Shown piece after piece: positions 34,989 through 44,278 of a stretch of 64,000 nt of DNA. A program made the translations under genes and the position numbers. How positions within the stretch are numbered: position 1 is the stretch's first letter; each line of letters starts with the position of its first letter. The notes under the pieces were generated by a model. The model searched no databases. It saw only the letters and a program-made list of their open reading frames with translations, and was not told where the DNA came from. Source of the DNA: Promethearchaeota archaeon (GTDB taxonomy: Archaea > Asgardarchaeota > Lokiarchaeia > Sigyniarchaeales > SOKP01); contig JAEOTR010000060.1 of NCBI GenBank assembly GCA_016839705.1, forward strand, positions 1-64,000. The letters are read 5' to 3'.

Positions 34989-37220
34989 TTACTTTTTTTT
35001 AAATTTAGAATATAACGCTTTATCTAATAAACGTCCGATTTTTTTAGCTAATTGTGTAGCAATTTCATACCTTTCACCATCAAGTAGGCCTGGTTTATCT
35101 TTTGGGATTTTATTTATACCTCCTCTTTTATTTAGAACATCTACGCCTAATTTACTTACCATATTCCTGATTTTTTCATAGTCAGGTAGATTTATTTTGG
35201 GATCAAAAGATCTGATTTTTTCTACAGCAAAATTAAAGAATTCGCTCATTAAATCTATTGGATCTCCTTTCAATTCGCTATGAAGTTTAATATTTTCAAT
35301 CGCTGTTTTAGAATCTTTTTCTTGCCAATAAAGTTGATTCGGATTAATACCAGGACTGTTAATTCTCATAAGTGAACCCGTAATTCTTCTTTCAATCCAA
35401 TTCAATGTACTAAGTTCTTGTATTTCACGTATTTTCTTAGCTTCTACTTCCTTTTCTTTTTCTTTTTCTTCAATTTTTTGTTCTACTTCGATTTTCCTTG
35501 CTCGCTCAACCTTTTCTAATCTTTTGACTAGGTCATACCCAATACAATAAGATATAGGTGATATTAAATCCGATTTTAATTTTAATGAAGCGATATCCTC
35601 ATAGATCGGGCTAACATCATTCTCTAATTCAGATATCCCCTCTTTTAAGGATGTTTCAATAAGTCGGGCTAAAATAAAGCCATTAACAAGGAACGGTTGA
35701 TTTGAAGCATTTAATACAATAACTAATTCCTCTTGTCGCTTGAATATACGGTCAATTATTAATTCTTCTAGCTTAATTCTTACCCATTCCTCTGATTCTG
35801 TAGTACCAAAAATCTTTTTCAAGGCTAGAAGGTATAAGGATCTATCATTAGAAACTTTAAAAAATAATTCAATTATTCGACTGAGTTGCCTTAAAATTTT
35901 AGATAAGATATAGAAAAAAATGTCCCTTGCGATTTCATTGATGATTTCATCAAATTCAAGAATGAATATTATATGAGAATAATTCATTAATTTTAATTCA
36001 TCAATAAACACTCTATCAATAATTTGCTTTTTTTTTTTATAATCTTGCCTATCAGTTTTATTAGGTTTTTGATCGTTTAACGCTAAGAGGTCAGGTTTTT
36101 TTAGATTGTACCTGATCATATTTCTTTTTACGTTTTCAGCTAAATCTTTATCTAAGTTTAATAAATAAGGAATGTTAAAAACTCCATACCTATTCAAAAT
36201 ATAAACAATTTCATCAAAGCTCGATTCATTTAAACATTGTAAATAATAAATAAAATCATTCGGATTCTCTTTCAATTTTCTTACTAAGACGAATTTTAAA
36301 TAATTAAGAATTTTATTTTCAAACTGCTCATAATTTATTTTTTCTTTAAGACCCTCCTCAATGTTCTTTATTAAATATTTTTTAATTTCATTAGCAGCTT
36401 TGAATGCTTTCATTCCGGGAATAGAAATAGGAAAACGGTCAAAATTATAATCCACGACACGCCTTTTAATCATTCTTACTGGCATAGCCTCAATTTGTAA
36501 TTCTTTATATGACTTAAACTCAAAATTTGAACGAAGTTTGTTTATAATTCTACTCAATGAGGCTAATTCGATAAATTTATCTTCTTTTTCCTCTGATTCC
36601 AGTTTTTTTTCAATATCAACAGAGATTTCCTTAAAAGCGGAACTTTCTTCCAATATATCTGTCTTAACTTTATTAACTAAACCTATAAGATCGCTAATTA
36701 AGTCATAAAAATAAAATGGTGGATAATTGATTATAATTTCTTGAATTTCTTGTTCAATTCGACCCTCAATATCTTTAATCATTTTTTCCCTTTCAATTTC
36801 TTGGAGTTCGGGTGATCTCTCTTCAATTAAAAGGGAAAGAAAATTATTTTCAAGGTCTATTATCTTATTGAGAAGGTTCACCTCTAAAGAAAGTGAATTT
36901 TTTAAAAGGGTCTCTACTTCCTCAAATAAATTTCTCTTTTCAAATGATTCTAAATTTCTTGTTGAATCGAAGGTAAACTTACTTGAGTCCAGGGCACTCT
37001 TTACTCTAATCCCTAAATTATGATATATATGAATTGTGGCAGTTGCAATTAATAAATCATTGAAGGTTGTGTCTTTGCTAACAAGTTCAAAGATTTTACT
37101 CATATCCGCTTCTCTTTTGAAATGTGAAATTATTAAATCAACTGTCTGAAAAAACCTAGATGTACTTTCAACTGCTGTTGTTTTTCTCTTTACACCACTT
37201 ATCATACCTACTTCATCCAC
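34989..37220 (-). CDS. Very large helical protein of unknown function (second of an overlapping pair)
   Basis: I do not recognise this 743-residue soluble protein. It looks almost all alpha, rich in Lys/Glu/Ile, with a strong coiled-coil near residues 585-620 (VEQKIEEKEKEKEVEAKK). It has no P-loop, zinc or membrane motif. Its start overlaps the end of the 764-residue gene by 13 bases, so the two are translated together and probably form one complex. The Roadblock gene at 39794 is divergent from the pair. A scaffold or tether role is only speculation. Confidence 0.7.
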   Translation of the reverse strand: MDEVGMISGVKRKTTAVESTSRFFQTVDLIISHFKREADMSKIFELVSKDTTFNDLLIATATIHIYHNLGIRVKSALDSSKFTFDSTRNLESFEKRNLFEEVETLLKNSLSLEVNLLNKIIDLENNFLSLLIEERSPELQEIEREKMIKDIEGRIEQEIQEIIINYPPFYFYDLISDLIGLVNKVKTDILEESSAFKEISVDIEKKLESEEKEDKFIELASLSRIINKLRSNFEFKSYKELQIEAMPVRMIKRRVVDYNFDRFPISIPGMKAFKAANEIKKYLIKNIEEGLKEKINYEQFENKILNYLKFVLVRKLKENPNDFIYYLQCLNESSFDEIVYILNRYGVFNIPYLLNLDKDLAENVKRNMIRYNLKKPDLLALNDQKPNKTDRQDYKKKKQIIDRVFIDELKLMNYSHIIFILEFDEIINEIARDIFFYILSKILRQLSRIIELFFKVSNDRSLYLLALKKIFGTTESEEWVRIKLEELIIDRIFKRQEELVIVLNASNQPFLVNGFILARLIETSLKEGISELENDVSPIYEDIASLKLKSDLISPISYCIGYDLVKRLEKVERARKIEVEQKIEEKEKEKEVEAKKIREIQELSTLNWIERRITGSLMRINSPGINPNQLYWQEKDSKTAIENIKLHSELKGDPIDLMSEFFNFAVEKIRSFDPKINLPDYEKIRNMVSKLGVDVLNKRGGINKIPKDKPGLLDGERYEIATQLAKKIGRLLDKALYSKFKKK

Positions 37221-39502
37221 TCCCTATAGACTTCTTTAAAATTATCTGATAACTCAAATCGAACATTATTATGCCAAAACTTAAAATCTATTACATGAAA
37301 TAGATCTCCCTTAAACAACTCTTTTTCTTCATTTGTTAAATTATGCTTTAAAATTAAAGAGAGGGGTCTTGGGATAAGTTTTGAAAAGTATTTTAGGTAG
37401 ATCTTTTCTATATATTCATTATAGGTATCAATATTGTTAATATTGAAGAAGTTAATCGGAACTCCTTGCTCAATTTGAAAATCTAATGTGCCAATAGCTT
37501 CTTTAATTTTTCGTTTAACATACTTTGGGAATTCTTCATTTATTCCTAAGCTTAATTCATATTGTTTATAAAATTCAATTAATTTCCTTTTTTCTTGGGC
37601 ATCGGAGATACCTGCGATATAATTATCCAAGAATTCTAAAAACTTGTTTAATTTCTGTTCATTAGTTTCTCGATTCTCAAAATATTCTAAGAAATTAGTA
37701 TAAATTTCGGTTAAAGTCCAATCTCTTCTTTCTTCAATTTTGAGGAATTTTTTAGAATAGTCATTTATCCACTGTAAAACATACGATTTCCATTCTAAGT
37801 TAATTCCACCGATCCTTTTCTCTAAAAAGCGATAGAATTTATTGGTAAAGCTAATAGGATCTTGTACTTCACTTCCGGATTCATCCTTAATAAACCGATT
37901 TATCGTTGAGTGCCTTAGAATGTAGCTCAATAAGTAGTCTAACTCACTCGAGAACTTTTTAAACTTATCTATATGAAATTTAATTAGATTAATGTTCTGA
38001 TCTATTTGGATTTCAGCAAAGGAAACTAGATCTTCTATTTTCAAACTAATCTTATCAAAAAAAGTGTCAATGTTATTATTAACTAGATTACGGAATTCTA
38101 AAATTAACTTGTTTTCTTCAAAAGTTTTTGATAATGTAGTTGATTCAACTTCTATTAGATTAAAAAGATGATCTATAAATTCCTGTATTAATTTTAATCC
38201 CAAAATCTTTGCTGGTTTTTTTTCCTTATTAAATTGAACCTTAAGATTTTCTGTTAATTCAATTGCTAGTGTTTTTAATCGACGGTGAGAAAGATATGCG
38301 GGAAAGGATCTTCTAATCATATCTAAGCTTCTTTTTACAATTTCTGAAAAATAATTAAATACTGATTTTAATTCTGAAATCCTTAAATTCTCCTTTTGAA
38401 TAACGGAATGATTAAGGAACTTAATAATAATTTCGCAAATTTCTTTAAAATCTTCATTTTCTAATTTTCCTTTATTTACAATGAAAAGGGAGTAATTTTC
38501 TACTAATACCGATAAATCTCCCATTTCTCCCGTTGCGAGAAAATCATGTGAATACTCTAAAAATTTGTTTAAATATCTTTCCAAGGCTAATAATATCTTG
38601 GAACTTTGAGAAATTAACCACTCTCCATTTTGAAGTTCTTTTGAATCAACAATCTCTTTTCTGATACTTTTTATTAAAAATTTAACTAATTCATCTTGAT
38701 ACTCATCCAACGTTCCCATATTTGCCAGGTTGATAAGACTTGTTCCCAGATTTAATGTCTTATCAACAATAAAGTTCGCACTTGGCTCAGATATCGAATA
38801 TTTAAGGTGTTCCAGTGCCTCTTGACCTTCAAAAGGCATCTTCACCTTTTCAAACCTACTATTTAATAAATTAATTTCAATAGGTTTTTTATACCATAAA
38901 ACTTCTACGTCTGATATAATTTTAGCATATGTAGTTAACATTTCCTTTTCTGTTGGTAGTGATGTGCTTAAACCAATTAGTCTTTTATTCCATTTTTCTT
39001 CGATTAAATCCCCAAAAATCTTTTTGCTAAACCTTGAAGCAAATTTATTATAAAACATCTGTCTACTTTTGTTAGAAAAGTCTGGGCGATCAGCAAATTC
39101 TTCAACTTCATAAAAGAGTTTGCTTATACTATTCATTGAAGCACTGGATTTGTGAACATCCAAATACCCAGTCTCTGGTTTTAAGGCAAGGAGCAAACTC
39201 TCACATTCCTTAAACTCTCCTGGAATAAATATCATCGATTTAGGATAAATCTGCGTTTTTGCAGCTTTTTCATCAAGATTATATAATTCAAACTCAATAC
39301 TAAACACTTCTGCTCCAGTATAGTCCCTTAATATAGCATTATACATCGCTAAATATTTTATAACCTCCTGTGAGAGCTCATTAACTTTTTCTCTTGTCAA
39401 TCTTCCGGGACCAATAACGTCACCAGCGATGAGATCATTTGGGGATGAGTATCCAAATATTAAAGAAAATTGGTAATTAATAGATTCTCGTGTGGTTATC
39501 AT
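37208..39502 (-). CDS. Very large helical protein of unknown function (first of an overlapping pair)
   Basis: I do not recognise this 764-residue protein. The first ~110 residues have a mixed alpha/beta look (YQFSLIFGYSSPNDLIAGDVIG; MIFIPGEFKECESLLLAL), possibly a small globular domain. The remaining 600+ residues are helical. There are no catalytic motifs and no membrane segment. It heads a two-gene unit with the 743-residue gene (13-base overlap). It is divergent from the Roadblock gene, about 290 bases away, with a very AT-rich shared promoter region. Confidence 0.7.
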   Translation of the reverse strand: MITTRESINYQFSLIFGYSSPNDLIAGDVIGPGRLTREKVNELSQEVIKYLAMYNAILRDYTGAEVFSIEFELYNLDEKAAKTQIYPKSMIFIPGEFKECESLLLALKPETGYLDVHKSSASMNSISKLFYEVEEFADRPDFSNKSRQMFYNKFASRFSKKIFGDLIEEKWNKRLIGLSTSLPTEKEMLTTYAKIISDVEVLWYKKPIEINLLNSRFEKVKMPFEGQEALEHLKYSISEPSANFIVDKTLNLGTSLINLANMGTLDEYQDELVKFLIKSIRKEIVDSKELQNGEWLISQSSKILLALERYLNKFLEYSHDFLATGEMGDLSVLVENYSLFIVNKGKLENEDFKEICEIIIKFLNHSVIQKENLRISELKSVFNYFSEIVKRSLDMIRRSFPAYLSHRRLKTLAIELTENLKVQFNKEKKPAKILGLKLIQEFIDHLFNLIEVESTTLSKTFEENKLILEFRNLVNNNIDTFFDKISLKIEDLVSFAEIQIDQNINLIKFHIDKFKKFSSELDYLLSYILRHSTINRFIKDESGSEVQDPISFTNKFYRFLEKRIGGINLEWKSYVLQWINDYSKKFLKIEERRDWTLTEIYTNFLEYFENRETNEQKLNKFLEFLDNYIAGISDAQEKRKLIEFYKQYELSLGINEEFPKYVKRKIKEAIGTLDFQIEQGVPINFFNINNIDTYNEYIEKIYLKYFSKLIPRPLSLILKHNLTNEEKELFKGDLFHVIDFKFWHNNVRFELSDNFKEVYREWMK

Positions 39503-39780
39503 AATTTCTGTAAAGGCAAATGTTAGTTTCTTATTTTAAAAACTAATAGTAATTAATCCTTTTAAATGAATTTAAACAAAATTTAGGAATTGTTGTAAAT
39601 ATTTTTAAGTTTATATAATATTAAAATTTACTATTGATTGATATGTTGTTATAACACGTAGATCTCTTTAATGAATTCTTGTTTTTAATCTGCTTTTACA
39701 ACACAATATAAAAATAAAAATATAATAAGCAAAATAATTATTATAATTATAATATTTTATAAAAATTCCTTAAAGCACTA

Positions 39781-39786
39781 AAGGTG
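39781..39786 (+). promoter_or_regulatory. Ribosome binding site pointing to an ATA start
   Basis: AAGGTG is followed by a 7-base spacer and then ATA at 39794, the only sensible start in the open Roadblock frame. A stop codon (TAA 39779-39781) closes the frame just upstream, so no ATG, GTG or TTG is available before residue 53. Confidence 0.5.
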
Positions 39787-39793
39787 TAGGCTT

Positions 39794-40198
39794 ATACAGT
39801 TTGGATCCGATTTAGGTATAAATCAAGAAGATATAGAGAAAATTAGTCCACAAATTACCTTTATAACCTCTAATGCAGATATTGAAGCGATTGCGCTTGT
39901 CAGTTCTGAAGGTTACCAGATTGCATTTTCAGCATTACCCCAATATCATGTGGATGGGGACCAATTTTGCGGACTTGCAAGTGCATTATTAATGACAGGT
40001 AGATCTACTATTCAAACATTATTTCAGGAGGATTTAAGTGAAGTCATTGTTAGGGCAGAAAATGGTTATATTATCATAACCAACGCTGGAAGATTAGTAA
40101 TAGTTTGTGCGGGAACTATTATTGATACTTTGATGAAATCTGTAAAAGTCATGCGCATAGCGGCTAAAAACCTATATAAAATATTCGAGAATCGATAA
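39794..40198 (+). CDS. Roadblock/LC7 domain protein, apparent ATA start
   Basis: The 134-residue frame is a complete Roadblock domain: ISPQITFITSNADIEAIALV, then SSEGYQIAFSALP, helix GLASALLMTG and strands EVIVRAENGYIIITNAG. The first ordinary start in frame is GTG 39950, which would cut off the first third of the domain. The in-frame codons before it contain no ATG/GTG/TTG. ATA 39794 is the only start behind a good ribosome binding site, so a non-AUG start or a 5' sequence error is implied. It should be a GTPase partner of the MglB/Roadblock class. No GTPase is adjacent; the giant helical pair is divergent. Confidence 0.75.
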   Translation: MQFGSDLGINQEDIEKISPQITFITSNADIEAIALVSSEGYQIAFSALPQYHVDGDQFCGLASALLMTGRSTIQTLFQEDLSEVIVRAENGYIIITNAGRLVIVCAGTIIDTLMKSVKVMRIAAKNLYKIFENR

Positions 40199-40370
40199 TA
40201 CTTTTTTTTTGGTTATTTCCTATCAAGGGAAATCTGCTTTCAATTTTAACAAAAATGTAAAACCATATACCCATAGTTTAAAAATATTACAAAAATATCA
40301 AAAGGAAAGAGTTAACTTTTTAAGCCTTAAAATAAAATAATCAATAACATTATAATAACTTTAAAATAAT

Positions 40371-40447
40371 GTCTTATGACGCTTGCTAAAAACCTTCTGT
40401 GGTGTTGGCAGTGGCCTTGGCGTGGCGATAACGCCTTTGCATAGGAC
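40371..40447 (+). ncRNA. Candidate structured small RNA
   Basis: The 390-base gap before trpB2 contains one strikingly GC-rich patch. GTCTTATG (40371-40378) pairs with CATAGGAC (40440-40447; one G-U). Inside, GGCG (40419-40422) and CGCC (40432-40435) close a 9-base loop, with further GGCC and TTGGCA elements. In AT-rich DNA this usually marks structured RNA. A TATA-like element for trpB2 itself lies later (near 40505), so the RNA looks like its own unit rather than a trpB2 leader. No tRNA, C/D or H/ACA signature is complete. The strand is not certain. Confidence 0.4.
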
Positions 40448-40592
40448 TTAATTTAATGAAAGCATCTCTCTTCTCTTGGTTTTACCCTTTCAAAAATTAA
40501 ATTTATATCTTTTATGCGCATTAATCTATTGGCATCCAATAAATTAATGACACACATTTAATATAAAGAAACAATTATATGTGGTAAAGAAA

Positions 40593-41996
40593 ATGACAGA
40601 TTATTTTAAAGCAAGGATAAATTTAGAGCCCAGTGAGGTTCCAAAGGAATGGATAAATATTGTACCCGATTTACCAACTCCTATGACTCCTTTGGTTAAC
40701 CCAATGGATGGAAAACCTGCACCACCGGAAATGGCGTTTGCAATTTTTCCCAAAGAGTGTGTGTTGCAAGAAGTATCACAAGAAAGAACAATTCCTATCC
40801 CAAATGAGTTAAGAGAGATTTATGCTAAATCTTATAGACCTACACCTCTCCATCGCGCCTTAAGGTTGGAACGGGAGTTAGGAACAGAAGGAGATGACAT
40901 TAAAATTTTTTATAAGAATGAATCAACATCTCCTACAGGATCACATAAACCAAACACTGCTATAGCTCAAGCATATTATGCCAAGAAAGACGGACTAGAA
41001 GAGCTAGTTACAGAAACAGGTGCGGGACAATGGGGTTCAGGTTTAGCATACGGGTGTAATTTATTTGACATCAAATGTACTGTGTACATGGTAAGAGCAA
41101 GTTTTACACAAAAACCAGGAAGAAAAATCTTAATGAGATGCTATAATGCTGAAGTTCATGCAAGCCCTTCGAGATTTACAGAATCAGGAAAATTATTTTT
41201 AGAAAAAGATCCAGATCATCCTGGAAGCCTAGGAATTGCAATCTCTGAAGCTATTGAACATAGTATGAGTAGTGATAAAATAAGGTATTCTTTAGGAAGT
41301 GTTGTAAATTTTGTGCTTTTACATCAAACCGTTATTGGACAAGAAGCAAAGATACAATTAAATAAAGCGGGGATCAAAGATCCTGATATAGTCATTGGTT
41401 GTATGGGAGGCGGATCTAACTTCGCTGGGTTAATGATTCCTTTCGCCAGAGACAAATTAACTGGAGCTAATTCAGAAATAGAGATCATCGGAGTAGAGCC
41501 ACGAGCCTGTCCAAGTGTTTGCAAAGGACAATATCGTTGGGATTTTGGGGATACAGCAATGAAAGGACCTATAGCAAAAATGCATACTTTAGGTCATACA
41601 TTTATTCCTAGCCCAATACATGCAGGGGGATTAAGGTATCACGGAATGGCTCCGATTGTTTCAATTTTAAACAACAATAAGGTAATCTCAGCAACAATGC
41701 ATCATCAAACGGAAGTTATAAAAGCTGGAATTCAATTTGCTAAAACGGAAGGGATTCTTCCTGCTCCTGAAACTGCTCATGCCATAAAAGAAGTCATCGA
41801 TCAAGCCATAAAAGCCAAGGAAAACAACGAAAAGAAGGTAATACTCTTTAACTTTAGCGGTCATGGATATTTTGATTTACTAGCTTATAAAGAATATATG
41901 ACAGGTGCATTAGAAGATTACGAATTACCTACTGAAAGCATTAAAAAAGCTCTAGAGTCAGAAGAAATGCCAAAAATCGATGAATCACAGTTTTAA
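40593..41996 (+). CDS. trpB2: Tryptophan synthase beta chain, TrpB2 type
   Basis: This 467-residue PLP enzyme has the catalytic lysine in TGSHKPNTA (K119 counted from this start), the glutamate-bearing ETGAGQWGS loop and the phosphate-binding GCMGGGSNF. It has the N-terminal extension of the TrpB2 family (about 450 residues rather than 400). It makes tryptophan from indole and serine, possibly without a TrpA partner. An in-frame GTG (40581) is possible; ATG 40593 is preferred. No other trp gene is in the window. Confidence 0.95.
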   Translation: MTDYFKARINLEPSEVPKEWINIVPDLPTPMTPLVNPMDGKPAPPEMAFAIFPKECVLQEVSQERTIPIPNELREIYAKSYRPTPLHRALRLERELGTEGDDIKIFYKNESTSPTGSHKPNTAIAQAYYAKKDGLEELVTETGAGQWGSGLAYGCNLFDIKCTVYMVRASFTQKPGRKILMRCYNAEVHASPSRFTESGKLFLEKDPDHPGSLGIAISEAIEHSMSSDKIRYSLGSVVNFVLLHQTVIGQEAKIQLNKAGIKDPDIVIGCMGGGSNFAGLMIPFARDKLTGANSEIEIIGVEPRACPSVCKGQYRWDFGDTAMKGPIAKMHTLGHTFIPSPIHAGGLRYHGMAPIVSILNNNKVISATMHHQTEVIKAGIQFAKTEGILPAPETAHAIKEVIDQAIKAKENNEKKVILFNFSGHGYFDLLAYKEYMTGALEDYELPTESIKKALESEEMPKIDESQF

Positions 41997-42102
41997 TACA
42001 ATATTTACTTTTTTTTTATTATTTTTATTAATTCTTGATATAGAGAAAATCTTAAAATTTAGGGATGCTTTAAATATTAAAATTTTATGAGTTTGGTAAT
42101 TG

Positions 42103-43170
42103 ATGAATATAACTTCGGTTATAATTATATGTTTACTCTATTTTTATGGCTTATTTCTGCTTTATGTCACTTATCTGACAAAAAAGAAAGGCGATAAAGG
42201 AGCTTTCATTAATAATGCAGCAAATTCTATAGTTTTCATTATTTCAATTACAATTAATTTAATTCTAATTAACATTATAAATCCCCTCAGTGCTTATTTT
42301 GTTGCTTTTCCGTTTGATTTTTTAATGCTAGGATTTGTTATTGTATATATTCCTATTTTTTATATTCTAGTAATTAAAGAAAAGAGGAACATAAATAAAG
42401 GAAAGAGCTCAGTAGAAGAATTTACTCCTAGAACGAAAGATCTCCCATTAAAATATGATATTTATCGAAAATTAACTCATTTAATCGTTCTTGGAATAAT
42501 TTTTTTCTATTTTACTCTCGGATTTTTAATTCAAAATTTTTTCATTTATATTTTAGATTTTTTACCAAGTTTCTTTATTGGAATGTTTGATATAGGTGAT
42601 GATATAATGGTTTTTACCCAAAACTTAGTTGTTTTCTTAGTTGGTGTATCTTTAATCGGATTATTAACAGCAGACTTTACCAGAATTTTAAAACCAACGT
42701 ACTACCCTTTAAAAGCTGTAAACCAAATATTGAAGAAAAAAGAATTACATATGAGATTGGGACCTCATATCTCTATGAGCATTGGTTGTTTTTCAATAAT
42801 TCTACTTTATGGATTGTTTCAACCTATTGGTCCGCTGATAATTTGTACATCAATGGCTATGGCGGTATTTGGAGATACTTCATCTAATTTGATTGGTAGG
42901 GTAATTGGAAGGAAAAAAATCCGCGATACAAGTAAAACATATGAAGGATTAATTGCTGGAATTATTGTTGCCTTCGTCTTCGGGGTGATAGTTTTAATCT
43001 TATTGCACAATTTTTATTTGCCTAGAAATTTAGGATTAATTTTTATTCCATTAATAGGTGCTATTATTATTGGTTTGATTGATTACTTAGATCTAGAAAT
43101 TGATGATAACCTCTCTTATACTTGTGTCCTTTCGATGTTATTATTTTTTAGTGCCATTTTGCTATTCTAA
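42103..43170 (+). CDS. SEC59/DGK1-like CTP-dependent lipid kinase (membrane)
   Basis: This 355-residue integral membrane protein has the C-terminal signature FGDTSSNLIGRVIGRKKI ... TSKTYEGLIAG. This is the CTP-binding region shared by dolichol kinase SEC59, DGK1 and archaeal homologs. An earlier KYDIYRKLTHLIV motif is also conserved. It probably phosphorylates an isoprenoid alcohol or a diacyl/archaeol lipid at the membrane. It is 100 bases after trpB2 on the same strand. ATG 42103 is preferred over TTG 42100. Confidence 0.85.
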   Translation: MNITSVIIICLLYFYGLFLLYVTYLTKKKGDKGAFINNAANSIVFIISITINLILINIINPLSAYFVAFPFDFLMLGFVIVYIPIFYILVIKEKRNINKGKSSVEEFTPRTKDLPLKYDIYRKLTHLIVLGIIFFYFTLGFLIQNFFIYILDFLPSFFIGMFDIGDDIMVFTQNLVVFLVGVSLIGLLTADFTRILKPTYYPLKAVNQILKKKELHMRLGPHISMSIGCFSIILLYGLFQPIGPLIICTSMAMAVFGDTSSNLIGRVIGRKKIRDTSKTYEGLIAGIIVAFVFGVIVLILLHNFYLPRNLGLIFIPLIGAIIIGLIDYLDLEIDDNLSYTCVLSMLLFFSAILLF

Positions 43171-43227
43171 ACCAATGTAATTAACTTCGAATTAACAAAA
43201 CCTTTTTCAATTAAGCTGATTTAAATT

Positions 43228-43740
43228 ATGAAAATGATGGAAGAAAAATTAAAAATAGTAAAAATTACCAAAGGAACCGTAATCGATCATATTGACGCGG
43301 GTTATGCTTTAACAATTCTAAATTTAACTGGTCTTGATGAGGTTAAAAATTTAATAACTATAGGAGTTAATGTCTCCTCTAAAAAATATAATACAAAAGA
43401 TATCATCAAGATCGAGAACGTTTTTTTAAATGAAACTCAAATGCAACAAATTTCAATACTCTCACCAAATGCTACTATATCTCTAATTGAAGAGAATAAT
43501 GTAATTGAAAAAAAAAAAGTAGAATTACCAAAAATAATTAAAAAACTGATACTATGTGTTAATCAAACCTGTATTTCAAATTCTGAAAAAGAACCGATCG
43601 ATACAGAATTTTTAGTTTTAGAAGAGAAACCATTAAAAATACAGTGTATCTATTGTGAACGTATTTATAAATTAGAAGAAATAGTATTTACATCCAAAGA
43701 AAAAAAGGAAAAAATTGTAAAACAGAGAATTCTCTTGTAA
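43228..43740 (+). CDS. pyrI: Aspartate carbamoyltransferase regulatory chain PyrI
   Basis: This 170-residue protein shows the PyrI nucleotide-binding start (TVIDHIDAGYAL, residues 17-28) and the C-terminal zinc site with C110, C115, C140 and C143. It binds CTP/ATP and regulates PyrB. pyrB usually lies directly next to it, but there is none in this window, so PyrI is separated from its catalytic partner here. It follows the lipid kinase gene by about 60 bases. Confidence 0.92.
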   Translation: MKMMEEKLKIVKITKGTVIDHIDAGYALTILNLTGLDEVKNLITIGVNVSSKKYNTKDIIKIENVFLNETQMQQISILSPNATISLIEENNVIEKKKVELPKIIKKLILCVNQTCISNSEKEPIDTEFLVLEEKPLKIQCIYCERIYKLEEIVFTSKEKKEKIVKQRILL

Positions 43741-43755
43741 TGAAATTCTTAGAGC

Positions 43756-44208
43756 TTAATAGATAAATAACTCTAATATTGAAGAGAAATCCTGGATAAA
43801 AAAAAGGATAGTGTGAGTAAAAACACCACAAATCATAAACATAAAGAAAAATATACCTATCCCCGGTAAAATAATCCTTTTCCAGTTCCATTCTTCTTTA
43901 TCATATTCATATTTTAAAATGAAAAAGCTTACGATAAAAGGAAAGAGAAACCACCATATTAACATCCATAAAAATAAAAACCATCCAATTAAACCAAAAA
44001 TCAATCTTCCAATAATAGCGCTTGAAGCACCAGTTATCGCTCTTATCCAGTAAAGTTTTGTTTCTTTTTCTAATCGGAGATCTAAATCTGTTGCAGGAGT
44101 TTTTACTGCTTTTTCGCCCGTAGCGTTTTTTTTTTTATATTCTTTCTCTTTTTCCTTTATTAATTTTTGCCTTCTTTTTCTAATATCCACTTTCCTACGC
44201 TTTCCCAT
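43756..44208 (-). CDS. Small membrane protein with charged N terminus
   Basis: A frame is open from 44325, but its first 39 residues read as a separate hydrophobic piece that would overlap the divergent promoter. ATG 44208 (MGKRRKVDIRKRRQK) gives a 150-residue protein with a basic N-terminal helix and then three to four membrane helices (about residues 65-145). No family is recognised. It is divergent from NEMF/Rqc2 and convergent with pyrI. Confidence 0.6.
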   Translation of the reverse strand: MGKRRKVDIRKRRQKLIKEKEKEYKKKNATGEKAVKTPATDLDLRLEKETKLYWIRAITGASSAIIGRLIFGLIGWFLFLWMLIWWFLFPFIVSFFILKYEYDKEEWNWKRIILPGIGIFFFMFMICGVFTHTILFFIQDFSSILELFIY

Positions 44209-44278
44209 ATTACTAATATAAATATTATTTACTATAAAAATAATTATATATCTTGATAAACTAAAAACTAGACAAATA

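Noticed and set aside
40371..40447. tRNA or tRNA-like reading of the GC-rich patch
   Set aside because: The length and outer stem fit, but there is no T loop (TTCRANY), and the inner hairpin loop is 9 bases with no anticodon arm.
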